From assembly GCA_004764695.1 (NCBI GenBank), contig SMSO01000032.1, positions 6,406,668 through 6,470,667 of the forward strand: a stretch of 64,000 bases of DNA. The letters run 5' to 3'. Below are positions 31,848 through 41,760 of the stretch, piece after piece. The stretch comes from Schizochytrium sp. TIO01 (taxonomy: Eukaryota > Sar > Bigyra > Thraustochytrida > Thraustochytriidae). How positions within the stretch are numbered: position 1 is the first letter of the stretch; each line of letters begins with the position of its first letter. Under the pieces are notes generated by a model. That model saw nothing but the letters and a program-made list of their open reading frames with translations, made no database searches and had not been told where the DNA came from. Both the position numbers and the translations under genes were made by a program.

Positions 31848-34800
31848 TTACCAACCTCCCATCTTCTGCATTTCAGCAACAGCTTGGTCACCAAGTTTAT
31901 CACGCAATATTTTCTCGCGCCGTTTACGACGAATGTGATTCACAGCACGCTTGTTGGCTCGGCGTTGCGCTGCATCCAACTCTCGATCATTCTTTGCAAA
32001 TATTTTAGCGAGATCCGGAAGTTCATAATCTGGGTGTTTAGGATTAGGAAGATGTGCTATGTCTAGACCTACTCGTGGTCCAACCCCTAGAGCCACTGCA
32101 CTTTTACTTTTTGGGAACAAAAGTTGGGAATCAAGGTCACGCATGGACCCGAGTTTCTCTTCCATTTTGGCACGCTTCGCTTGAATCACTCGAGTTCCGA
32201 TATCTAGGACAACCTTCTCGAAATAGTTATAGTCTAGACTCAAACTAGAATCCGTCTCATCCACATTCATATCCTGGAGCCAGCGTACTAGGTCTTCCGA
32301 GGCAACATCATACCGGGCGCCATCAACAATAGCCTGGCTCAGTGAATGACTTTGTTTGAACATGCGAAATGCAGCTTTGCAACGCGCCTTTGGTTCTAAC
32401 GCCTCCAACTGCCCTAAAAGAGCCGAGCGTTGGTTCTGCTCACGTGCACCATGAAAATTGCGAAGGTCGTATTGGACTGGTTTAGGGAATACCAATAAAT
32501 GCTTCAGTAGCCTAGTCTTCTTTGGTGGGACAAGCTCTGAAGCGAGACTTTCGCCACCCCAAGTAGATATTGACGCAGCATCACTATCATTGTCACAGAA
32601 AGTACTCAACGTTTTGTCTTGCTTTTCTGGGTCATTAGAAGATAAACGACTCCGTTGCTTGAATAAGCTTTCTTCTACTTCTTCTTCTTCGCCAACGACA
32701 GCTAGGAATTGTTCTCTACAAACCGTTGACCGGCCAACCTCCACAAGCTTTACTTCAAATTCGTCATCTCGACGATTCTCGTACCCTGTGAAGATATCAT
32801 CCATTGCTCCTGTTCCAGGCTCCTGCATCTCCTTGAAAGTTAGAGACCCATTGCCTGACGGGTAGGTTGCCCGACGCTGGAGCTGGTCATGTTTACCCTT
32901 GCCCGCGCTTGTTTTTTCTTTTCTCTGAGAAGACTCCGGCGCGGAGTTTTCGGGAGTGTGCGCCGGCACTGAACCCTTGCCCGCAGCTACACGAGCGGCA
33001 AGTTGCTGCTCTGCAAGTTCTGCCTCTTCAGTGAGTGCCTCTTCTGCAAGCCGTTGATTGACTTCTTCTACAGTCTGACGATGAGGATTCACTGCAATGA
33101 TATTGAATTTTCGTGTAAGGGAAGAAACGTGATCAAGCTCTTCACATCCGTAGTCATTATTCTGAAGCTCTGCCAAGAGAGAAAACTTTGAAGGAGTTAA
33201 AGAGTATACACCAGCAATGTATACTCCAGCATGATATCCCGAGCTTCCTGGAGGCAACACAATACGCAAATTTCCAATGGCAGAAGTACGCCATTTATGA
33301 TCCTTGATAGTTGGCACTGCTTCATTTGAAAGAAACAAATCAGGATCGCCGTCGTCAGACTGGATACTAATAGTAAGGAAGCTGTCTGCCGAAGGTACGA
33401 CAAAGCGAAAATAAGAAAACTTGCCGTTCTCTACTGCAGCATGGGTTGGTTCCCCCATGGTGATATCCCGTATATGGATCTCGCCTTTTAAAGCCTTTTC
33501 AAAATGGTCCTTACGTTGAGTGCGCAGTGCACTACCAATCTTGATTGCACTCTGTAGCTGCTTCCAAAAATGTTTTGTTCGTTCCGCAAAGGGGCGTGGG
33601 GATTTCACCTCACCAACATTATCTTGACTGGTGCTTGCACTTACATCATCATCGACGTCATTATCAATCATGCCCTCCTCCTTCATGACTCGCTTGAGCT
33701 CCTTCAGCTTACGCTCTTGTCGATCAAGCTCTGATTCCTTCATCCCTTCTGACTTCGGCTGCATCAGAGCTTCCATTTCTTTGAAAAACTCTGTCCACTT
33801 CTTTCCTTGGGCACCATGAATGTCACTTGCCTCTGGGAGTGGTTGAGCCTTAGTTTGATCATCATCAGCATATAAGAAGTCAAGGTTGCCTTGCGCAAGG
33901 TTTTGATCACGACGCATATCGAGTTGATCAATCTCTTTCCAATCATCTTCGTCGTTGTCCACATTTTCTGATGGGGTCCAATGTGGAACTGATGACAAAT
34001 GCTTCATTAATGTGAGTGGATCGAATTCAATCTGTTCTCCAAAACAGTTTGAAAGGGTTTTAAGCTTTGTTCCTTCTGTTGCCATGCTTCGTTTATGCTC
34101 CTTTGGCAAATATCGATTGGCTTTTAAAATTGCTTTCATGTCATCATTTAACGCAGGTTCAGGAGGTGGTGGAGGAGTTTTCTCTTCTTCCTCCTCCACT
34201 TGCTGATTCTGAAGAAGGAGTATGGCTTCTTGAGAACCAACCCCACCGGGGGACAATTTTGAAGCCTCCATACCTTCATACATATTCAGTCCGAATGGAT
34301 CATCATCTGTTCCAAACTCAATCACACCTTCGTCCACGTTCTCTCCAAACAGCTCTTCCGCTTGTGTCGGATCAATCGGGACAGTTTCGCCACTTTCAAG
34401 GACCAATTGAGTTCCATTAGGACCTATCACCAAGCTAGCACGTTTCGATCCTTGGATTCCCAGAGAACCAAGTAAGTTGCGGGCACTTGCTGAAAGCTCG
34501 CCTTGTTTAAGGGCGTCCCCTGCATCATTCAGATCTTCAACCCCATCTACTTTGCCTTGAGTAAGAGCTTTAGATGACGATTTCGAATTAGTGCTTGAGA
34601 ACAACGATCTGCTTGCGCGACGACTGCCACCCTTGATCTTGTCGCCTGCATCGTTATCACCATGGCTTTGTCTGAGAGTGTTTTGATTCTTTTTTATTTC
34701 TTGCATAGCTGCTTTGGGGTCTCGGTGTGCTAATTCAGCAAGTCCACGCGATGTACTCTGACCTTGAGCTGCAGAAGATACAAATTCACCTTCGGGGGAT

Positions 34801-37800
34801 TCCAATAGACCATAAAGATTGTCAAAGTCATCCTGTAAGGGATCAGTGTCATTCTGGAAAAGAAATGAGTTCATGTTGATAGACGATGACCCAGCTGTAA
34901 GTACGCGAACTTGCTCATGCTCACTATTTAGCTCACCAGCATTAGGTATAGAGACATGCGTTTTTGCTTGCATTGATGAATTAAAGTGATCGTCAAGCGA
35001 AGGGGTAGCCATAGAGGACACAATACTACGAATAAGGAATCCTCGAGCGCAAGCCTGGATACATTTTGCGCTTGCCTCACGCTTCGCAAGTTGTGTAAAC
35101 GTCATTCTTTTTTCTTCTTCTTTGATCTCTTGCAGTTTTGCTTGGTTGAATGACATGCGGCGTTTCATTTCAAAAGCTTGCTGCTCTTCCAAAGAAATGG
35201 AAGCTCTGAATGATCTTCTGGTAGCCATTATTTCTGAACTAGAAAGGGTAGCACCACGGGAAATGGGACGCTCTAGATCATACTTCAGGGCAGCTTCCTC
35301 CGCTTCGATAGCCTCTTGGAGACTACGCATCTCCTCGGCGGAGACGCCCGCTTGACTTGCACGACGCTTTAAATTTCGAATGCTTTGTCGACGTTTATCA
35401 ATTTGAGTATTACTTGCACGACGCTGGTCATCTAGAGAAAGAGACTGTGGTGTCTGAGTTTCAGGTGGAGACATTATTTTGTCGAACAGTGAAGGAGAAC
35501 CAGGACCATCCGGGGATACAAGAATGCTGCCTCGTGGCCCACCAAGGCCATCAACCCCAGGAATGTTAAGGGTCATGCTCATCCTACCTGACCCTTTTGC
35601 GGATGCTGCTGCTGCGGCAGCAGCAGCGGCTGCATCCAAGGCTTTTTGTTCCTCTTTCGTCAATTGGCCTGGACGAGGGACCTCATTATTAAAGAGCTCT
35701 TGGTCATCAGGATGACCTTCTTCTCCAGCCTCCCAGACAGGCGGTTCATCGTTTGGGTCAGACAAAGAACTTTCGCAGGAGATAGTGTCATCATCGCTGT
35801 CTCCAAGATCATAGGCGCTCCCAGTGGGACTTATAGGAGAACGGTTACTGCCACTGGCCAATTGTAAAGCCTCCAGTGTTTTCCTGCGTTCACGTTTAGC
35901 CTTTTGTACAAATACTGAGCGCTTACCACGACGTCCAAAATCGTTGCGCTGCATATGCAAAGGATCAACCTGATCTCTCTTTTGCACTCGACGGGGAAGC
36001 AAAGAAGCATCGAGGGCAAGATCTGGTGCAGACATGTATCGAGATCTTCTTCTTGAAATCCAATGAGTTCCTGAAAAGTCATCAAGTACCTCTGTCATGG
36101 ACATACCTGAACTCCCAATTGTTTGTTCCCTCTGTAAAAGTTTGTTATGATCGTAGCTGTCTCCAGTAAGGATTGTTGTGAATGTTGATAGCATGCGTAG
36201 AGGTCGTGGTTTCAAGATAAGAACCTCTTGTGGATCAGGGAATTTGATATCGTGAATTGCAGTCCCTAACTGTTCTGAGATTGGCGAGATGGGTGATGCT
36301 GAACTCATTTCACTTGGAGACATTGGGTCAGACAACGAAAATCGAGGAGAGGAGGCACGTCGTGGTGCGAAAGTTGCCCAACTATCGTAGCAGTTAGCTA
36401 AAAAGTCAAGGATCTGTGATTGCGTCATGTGAGGTCTAATTTTAGCAGCCTCGCACAAATCATCACGAAGTTTGTTTGCATCCTTGAGCTTTCGTTGCAG
36501 CGGTACTACTGTGTGAAGAGCTTTAAGTAGAAGCTCCGTGGGTGGAGGGTCATCTTGGTCATCAACAACCATGTGCGGAACATAGTCTGCACCGTGATTC
36601 AGCAAAAATTGCACGAGATCAGTAAAGAAATTTGAGGTTGTTGGTTTTCTTCTATGGGGGCCCGACAGGACAAAGCAAAGAAGTGTGCGACAAGGAAGCA
36701 CCTCAGCCGCGTATTTACGCAATGCATTAAGAAATGATAAAATGCGCTCCGCAACAACTCTACTTATCTTCACTGCAGTTCCAAATCGGCGCAAATGCCA
36801 CTCCATTACACATCGGGACATTGAAACTCGACGTCGGCCTTCATCACGGGCATGAGAATCAAGCATAATCTTTTCCATAACAACAGAACGGATACCCCTA
36901 AGCACAGAAAGTAAAGGAATCGAACGCACCTCAAGCTTAGTAAGACGATCAGCTGCGCGCTGTCCGTACTGAGAAACAAATAGATGCATAAAATGCTGCG
37001 GTAACTCTTTCAGGTTGCGTACTGTAGAAGAACCAGCTGACTCGTGCTGGTGAGTATCCACTCGAGCATCCACTTTCCAACGGAGAGGACCAGGACCAGA
37101 CATTTTGTCTTTGATGTATATTATATTTGGATCGTTCTTTTCACCAAGGCTATTATAGGTGATGATCGTTCGAGTTCCACACATGTCAGCATATTTTCGA
37201 GCTACATGCGATGCCCCTGTTCGGTTTTCCTGAAAGTTAAGCTTTCTCTGCGCGATTTGTGGAGCTTCTAAATGGTTGGAGGCTCCAGACGTTTTTTCAT
37301 CTGCAAACCTTTTCAAGTTTGCGATGCCGCGAGCTTGAATTGGTTCTAAGAGGATTTCAGCTTCTGGAGAAGTGACAAACTGGTTTGTGAATCTTAGGAC
37401 TTCCGTAAGGTTGAGAAAAGGCTTTTGCAGGTCTATCTCATTGCGACGTGCCACAGAAAGAATTGGAGACCATGCAACATCCACCCAGCCTAATGCCGAA
37501 AGTACCAGAGGAAGGTTTTCTGAGTTTATTAGTGTCATCTGCTCATTCGCTGCCCTTTCAATGAATGCGAGCCGCAATACTTCAATCTGAACTTGCACGA
37601 GCGAAGGGTACAAACTCATATCAACCGTCTGATCTTGATAAGCCTGATGTTTTCGTTCATTGAAGTCTTGTCGAGACAATGGAACAAGCTCTCGGTTTTG
37701 TCCGCTAGCTTCAGAATTGCTTAATGTTGAGGTCAATTCCAGATCATAGGGCTCCTCAGATATCATTGCACGATTTTGCTCTTCAGCTTGTATTGAAGGC

Positions 37801-40460
37801 AATACTGAGAGGTTGTTTGCACTTACAGTAACAGAGCCATCTTTATCCCAGTATGAAACTAGGGATATAGCCGCCCCAGCAGTTACGACAATCTCGTCGC
37901 AAATAGGAGTAAAACATGCCGCTTGAACGGGTGCAGCGAAATTGAGACGCCGGGTCTGGATTAGAGTGGCATGTGGCGAAATGTGCCAGACCATAACACC
38001 GTGATCTAAGGACGCAGAGAGAAGAATTCTGGGGTCTAAAATACCTTGTGAAAGCGTAGTAACACGTTTTGTATGCACGCGTTCTGAATAGGATGCCTGA
38101 GAAGGGACAAAGGCAGTCTTATCAGCATGAGGTAAGGGGAAGATCTGCACATAGCCATTGTCATGTCCAGAAATGAAAAGGCCAAATGCGGGCAGAGGAA
38201 GGAGTGCGCTGAGCTGGGAAGGGAGACCGTGCTCTACTGATTCGCTTTGATTTGCAAGAGAAGAGAGATGGTTTGTTTGAACATGGCCAATCAGCTGGAG
38301 ATTTGGTAAGCTCCAAAGTTTCACAAAACTGTCCTGCCCGGCAGATACAATGCATCGTTCAATCAAAAATTCAGCCTCGTGGCATTTAATGCGCTTGGTT
38401 GGTTCAACAGGATCCAAACAAGAAATATGTATGATTGGGCCGGAATGCGCTTTAACAGTTTTGGTCAGAATGGTTTCTTCTACATTCCACATGTGCAAGA
38501 CACCATCAATATTACCTGTAATGAGTGCATGCGCAGAACGTCCACTCAAAGGCTTCAGTTTGCTGCTTTTTGGCGTTTTTGATCGGATCGGTGAAGATAG
38601 CTTGCGATGTTTTTTTGTTAAAGAGTCCAAAAATGGATCTTGAGATTTATCAGATGCTTCAAGTTCATGCCTGAGCAATGAGAGCTCAGCATCTTCATCA
38701 CAATTCTTACAAATTTGTGCCTGACTAGAATCTGGCCGAAGTGGTATATATCCTGAGGTGGGACGAATCATCTGCTGTATCTCGTTGACCTTTTGTGCGT
38801 GGGGACCAGCAAGTTGAATTATGTCCATGGCTTGAATTGGACTCAGGCTTTTGTTATCGTACAGTTCAAAACGAAGATCGGTATTTGAATCACGTAGATC
38901 AACTTTGCCATCTGACCAACCTAGACAGTGCATTGCTAGATCTGCAAACCACCAATAGCACGAAACACGTCCTATCGCGCTCGTTGGGTCTGCCCTTAAA
39001 CGAGGTATATGATGTGGTGAGGGTGCAGCACTGGCTTTCAGAGCACGTTGAGCAGTATTACGAGTTTCGAGTTCAAAAAACTGAGTTCGTTTAGGTATGG
39101 GGAAAGAAAAAGCAGTCTTTCCTGATGCAGCGTCGAAGATAGTGATCTTTTCATCACTAGAGTAGGTGCTGATATGGTGTCGATTTGGCTTTACTTTCCA
39201 GCGGTCTAAATTTACATCAAAGGATACAGGAGGACTGGGACCTAGAACAGTTTGCGCTTGCAGCACTGTACCTGATGCGCTTGCGAATGGTAGGCATGGT
39301 GTTAAGACCTCTAGAACGGTAATGAGCTCTCCTGAGATGACCAGAAGAAGTTGTTTAGAGCACATAGCGTCCACCTCTAAACGAACTGGTACTAGACGAC
39401 TAGTGGTCAGAGTTTCTAATTTTGTGTTTGCTGCAACTGCCCCAGGGGGAGCCGGTCTCCGAACGTGCTGGTAGCGTCCAACTTCTGCACTGGTCATTGG
39501 TCGCCAATGGCGTACAATATTGTCCTCGCCACATGTCAACGCCCCCTCGATATCTTCAATTAGACAAAGGTCTCTTACTGCCCCCTTATGACACGAAAAT
39601 GTGGTCATGTAAAGAAGCACATGTTTTGTTGATAATGTCTCTGCCTCTGGTTCATAGAAACAATACAAATCAACAGTGCCATCAGAAAATGCAACAAGGA
39701 GATGCTGAGCATCATTGTCAAAAACAACTTTGGCTAGCTGAGCGCTACTCTCAGCCCGTTCTGAATTTGCTTTCAAACAATCATAGCGGTCAAGAACCCG
39801 AACGTCTGTTAGATCTACTACTACAAGCTTGCCTGTTTGGGTAGCCACCACGCAAATATCTGATTGGGCTACTGCTGTCATATCACATGCGGGGTTGTTT
39901 CCTGATTGAGTTTCAACGGTCGCACGATGATATATACGGAGCTTATCGTTGTCACTTTCCCTTCGAAAAGACCACACTTTAACACAACCGCGTGTATCAC
40001 ATGTGATAAGCTCTCCAGTTTCTTCAGAAAAGGAAGCAGCTACAATCGACGCGTCCTCATGGGCTTGGAATTCTAAAGCTGGGGTTAGACCTGCGTGGAA
40101 TCCCAAAACATAGCCTGCATAACTTGATGACGCATTTGCTGGATGCCCGCCACAAACAACAAGGTACAACTCCTCACGAGCAAAGAAGAACACTTCACTG
40201 AAGATAGCTGGCACTGTTCCTTCTCCTTTGCTAGGAATTTGAATTCGCTTCAGCTCTCGCTGAAGGGTCCAGAGCCTCATCGTTTTAGCACATGCTGTAA
40301 AAACATGATGTCTACGCGTATTAAAAGTGCAACAGTGAATCTGCTCTGTATGTCCTGCGAGCTGTCTTAAAAATAGCAGAGATGACCGAGTAAGGGACTG
40401 CTGTGTCATCTTCACGCGACGACGCTTTCGAGTTGTTGGAGCATGGTCCAGAGACGTCAT
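31848..40460 (-). CDS. Giant WD40-repeat protein with IQ motif and PPC-like domain
   Basis: A single 2,870-codon frame. The N-terminal third has many WD40 blades (recognisable at about 35-70, 135-165, 280-310, 625-700 and 795-830), suggesting two propellers. A conserved-looking helical region (about 950-1,250) follows. Next come long disordered stretches with a polyalanine run near 1,610, one IQ calmodulin-binding motif (IQACARGFLIR, about 1,800) and charged low-complexity sequence. Near 2,320-2,430 there is a beta-sandwich resembling bacterial pre-peptidase C-terminal domains (YFRFVVPSADSFLTISIQS, then DGDPDLFLSN, ending YIAGVYSL). A basic helical C-terminus closes it. Multidomain WD40 proteins with IQ motifs are common in axonemes (WDR87/WDR97-type), so a ciliary role is plausible but not shown. 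ATG at 40460 is fixed by an in-frame TAG six codons upstream. Confidence 0.85.
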   Translation of the reverse strand: MTSLDHAPTTRKRRRVKMTQQSLTRSSLLFLRQLAGHTEQIHCCTFNTRRHHVFTACAKTMRLWTLQRELKRIQIPSKGEGTVPAIFSEVFFFAREELYLVVCGGHPANASSSYAGYVLGFHAGLTPALEFQAHEDASIVAASFSEETGELITCDTRGCVKVWSFRRESDNDKLRIYHRATVETQSGNNPACDMTAVAQSDICVVATQTGKLVVVDLTDVRVLDRYDCLKANSERAESSAQLAKVVFDNDAQHLLVAFSDGTVDLYCFYEPEAETLSTKHVLLYMTTFSCHKGAVRDLCLIEDIEGALTCGEDNIVRHWRPMTSAEVGRYQHVRRPAPPGAVAANTKLETLTTSRLVPVRLEVDAMCSKQLLLVISGELITVLEVLTPCLPFASASGTVLQAQTVLGPSPPVSFDVNLDRWKVKPNRHHISTYSSDEKITIFDAASGKTAFSFPIPKRTQFFELETRNTAQRALKASAAPSPHHIPRLRADPTSAIGRVSCYWWFADLAMHCLGWSDGKVDLRDSNTDLRFELYDNKSLSPIQAMDIIQLAGPHAQKVNEIQQMIRPTSGYIPLRPDSSQAQICKNCDEDAELSLLRHELEASDKSQDPFLDSLTKKHRKLSSPIRSKTPKSSKLKPLSGRSAHALITGNIDGVLHMWNVEETILTKTVKAHSGPIIHISCLDPVEPTKRIKCHEAEFLIERCIVSAGQDSFVKLWSLPNLQLIGHVQTNHLSSLANQSESVEHGLPSQLSALLPLPAFGLFISGHDNGYVQIFPLPHADKTAFVPSQASYSERVHTKRVTTLSQGILDPRILLSASLDHGVMVWHISPHATLIQTRRLNFAAPVQAACFTPICDEIVVTAGAAISLVSYWDKDGSVTVSANNLSVLPSIQAEEQNRAMISEEPYDLELTSTLSNSEASGQNRELVPLSRQDFNERKHQAYQDQTVDMSLYPSLVQVQIEVLRLAFIERAANEQMTLINSENLPLVLSALGWVDVAWSPILSVARRNEIDLQKPFLNLTEVLRFTNQFVTSPEAEILLEPIQARGIANLKRFADEKTSGASNHLEAPQIAQRKLNFQENRTGASHVARKYADMCGTRTIITYNSLGEKNDPNIIYIKDKMSGPGPLRWKVDARVDTHQHESAGSSTVRNLKELPQHFMHLFVSQYGQRAADRLTKLEVRSIPLLSVLRGIRSVVMEKIMLDSHARDEGRRRVSMSRCVMEWHLRRFGTAVKISRVVAERILSFLNALRKYAAEVLPCRTLLCFVLSGPHRRKPTTSNFFTDLVQFLLNHGADYVPHMVVDDQDDPPPTELLLKALHTVVPLQRKLKDANKLRDDLCEAAKIRPHMTQSQILDFLANCYDSWATFAPRRASSPRFSLSDPMSPSEMSSASPISPISEQLGTAIHDIKFPDPQEVLILKPRPLRMLSTFTTILTGDSYDHNKLLQREQTIGSSGMSMTEVLDDFSGTHWISRRRSRYMSAPDLALDASLLPRRVQKRDQVDPLHMQRNDFGRRGKRSVFVQKAKRERRKTLEALQLASGSNRSPISPTGSAYDLGDSDDDTISCESSLSDPNDEPPVWEAGEEGHPDDQELFNNEVPRPGQLTKEEQKALDAAAAAAAAAASAKGSGRMSMTLNIPGVDGLGGPRGSILVSPDGPGSPSLFDKIMSPPETQTPQSLSLDDQRRASNTQIDKRRQSIRNLKRRASQAGVSAEEMRSLQEAIEAEEAALKYDLERPISRGATLSSSEIMATRRSFRASISLEEQQAFEMKRRMSFNQAKLQEIKEEEKRMTFTQLAKREASAKCIQACARGFLIRSIVSSMATPSLDDHFNSSMQAKTHVSIPNAGELNSEHEQVRVLTAGSSSINMNSFLFQNDTDPLQDDFDNLYGLLESPEGEFVSSAAQGQSTSRGLAELAHRDPKAAMQEIKKNQNTLRQSHGDNDAGDKIKGGSRRASRSLFSSTNSKSSSKALTQGKVDGVEDLNDAGDALKQGELSASARNLLGSLGIQGSKRASLVIGPNGTQLVLESGETVPIDPTQAEELFGENVDEGVIEFGTDDDPFGLNMYEGMEASKLSPGGVGSQEAILLLQNQQVEEEEEKTPPPPPEPALNDDMKAILKANRYLPKEHKRSMATEGTKLKTLSNCFGEQIEFDPLTLMKHLSSVPHWTPSENVDNDEDDWKEIDQLDMRRDQNLAQGNLDFLYADDDQTKAQPLPEASDIHGAQGKKWTEFFKEMEALMQPKSEGMKESELDRQERKLKELKRVMKEEGMIDNDVDDDVSASTSQDNVGEVKSPRPFAERTKHFWKQLQSAIKIGSALRTQRKDHFEKALKGEIHIRDITMGEPTHAAVENGKFSYFRFVVPSADSFLTISIQSDDGDPDLFLSNEAVPTIKDHKWRTSAIGNLRIVLPPGSSGYHAGVYIAGVYSLTPSKFSLLAELQNNDYGCEELDHVSSLTRKFNIIAVNPHRQTVEEVNQRLAEEALTEEAELAEQQLAARVAAGKGSVPAHTPENSAPESSQRKEKTSAGKGKHDQLQRRATYPSGNGSLTFKEMQEPGTGAMDDIFTGYENRRDDEFEVKLVEVGRSTVCREQFLAVVGEEEEVEESLFKQRSRLSSNDPEKQDKTLSTFCDNDSDAASISTWGGESLASELVPPKKTRLLKHLLVFPKPVQYDLRNFHGAREQNQRSALLGQLEALEPKARCKAAFRMFKQSHSLSQAIVDGARYDVASEDLVRWLQDMNVDETDSSLSLDYNYFEKVVLDIGTRVIQAKRAKMEEKLGSMRDLDSQLLFPKSKSAVALGVGPRVGLDIAHLPNPKHPDYELPDLAKIFAKNDRELDAAQRRANKRAVNHIRRKRREKILRDKLGDQAVAEMQKMGGW

Positions 40461-41760
40461 GATGCCTGAATAAGTCTAATTTGTTTTTATTTCTAAAACT
40501 GCTGACCGTCTATCGATAGGGTTGATCTCCACGCCAAGGAGCAGCTTGCTGGAGAAAACGCTCTTTGCTTTTTGCTTTACTAAGAACAAGCTAGTCTGAT
40601 GAGCTAAACTTCGGGTGAGCCCTCCGCGTGTCGACTACCCCAGTCGTCACAAGCGAGTGAGAGAGCCTAACCTCAATGGTTTACTCAGCTTGGTAGGTAT
40701 TTTCACGTAGCGTTCACTGTAAATCACAATCGTACGTAGTGCAAGTGGTGTAGTCAATAGGCATAACATTCGCAAGTACGCACCGACGGCGGTCTTAAAC
40801 GGATTATGAAACTGCGGCGCACAATAGCGCCGAATTATATATTCATCTTACTACCACATTAACTATCTCTACTTACGCTACCCACTACTATGCTGATCTT
40901 ACCCCAAACTTCTGGTGAAAGAACTTTGCTGGTTTGTACTGGAGATTTGCTCCACTTGCAGCGTTTGGAGCTTGCCGGTTCCTCGGCCTCCCCATTTTCT
41001 TCTATAACCTCCACTTCTTATCAAATACCTAAATAAGCATAATATATGATTTATATGAAACAAACACTACGAAATATAAGTTTTCACGGTTTTTTGTTAT
41101 GCTGTTCTGAAAGGCTCTTATTATGAAATGATCCTAGTCACGAGGGAGCAGATGCTAGAATTTCAACATCGAGGCTACAATCTCGATTAGAGTCGGCGAA
41201 AAATTGCTGGTACTGTCAAAATTAGTTTCATGAGAATTGTTGGGGTTCTTTGGAAATCTTGGAAGAAAGAAGAAGAATATTTATTCTTTATAGCGTAAAA
41301 TGTGGACAAGAAGGCAATACCAACAAGACAGTAAATGATAAGGCTGAACAATCCATTGTGTAGCTTCTAATTGTCTCGTCTCGCCTTGTAACGATCCACC
41401 GGGGTGACACTAATAAAACCTCTGGTGGGCTAGAATGGAACGAAAATATGGGAGATATTAACGAGGATGCTCAGGCTAGAGAACCTTTGCATAAGAAAAA
41501 ACATGATCGCATGAGATAAGGTCAAATGAACATGATCATGAGCTGCGCAGGGAAAAAATGAGTAGAATAGATAGCGAAAATAGCGTCAGCTCGGAAAGGA
41601 AGAAAAGAATGCGCGAGAGTCATGCTGCAAAGATCACCAACGTCAAATAAGTTGCTCGAAAGTCTCAAAACAAGTACCTGAAACTATACGAAGCTTTCGA
41701 TATCGATGGAACGAAGAGCGCACGCAAATAGGGGGCTCAACGTTAGGCTTGGATGCGGAA
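40461..41760. other. Intergenic region between WD40 and SH3-LIM genes
   Basis: 1.3 kb containing the WD40 gene 5' flank and the SH3-LIM 3' flank. It is AT-rich away from the first 350 bases. No gene, RNA or array is recognised. Confidence 0.6.
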
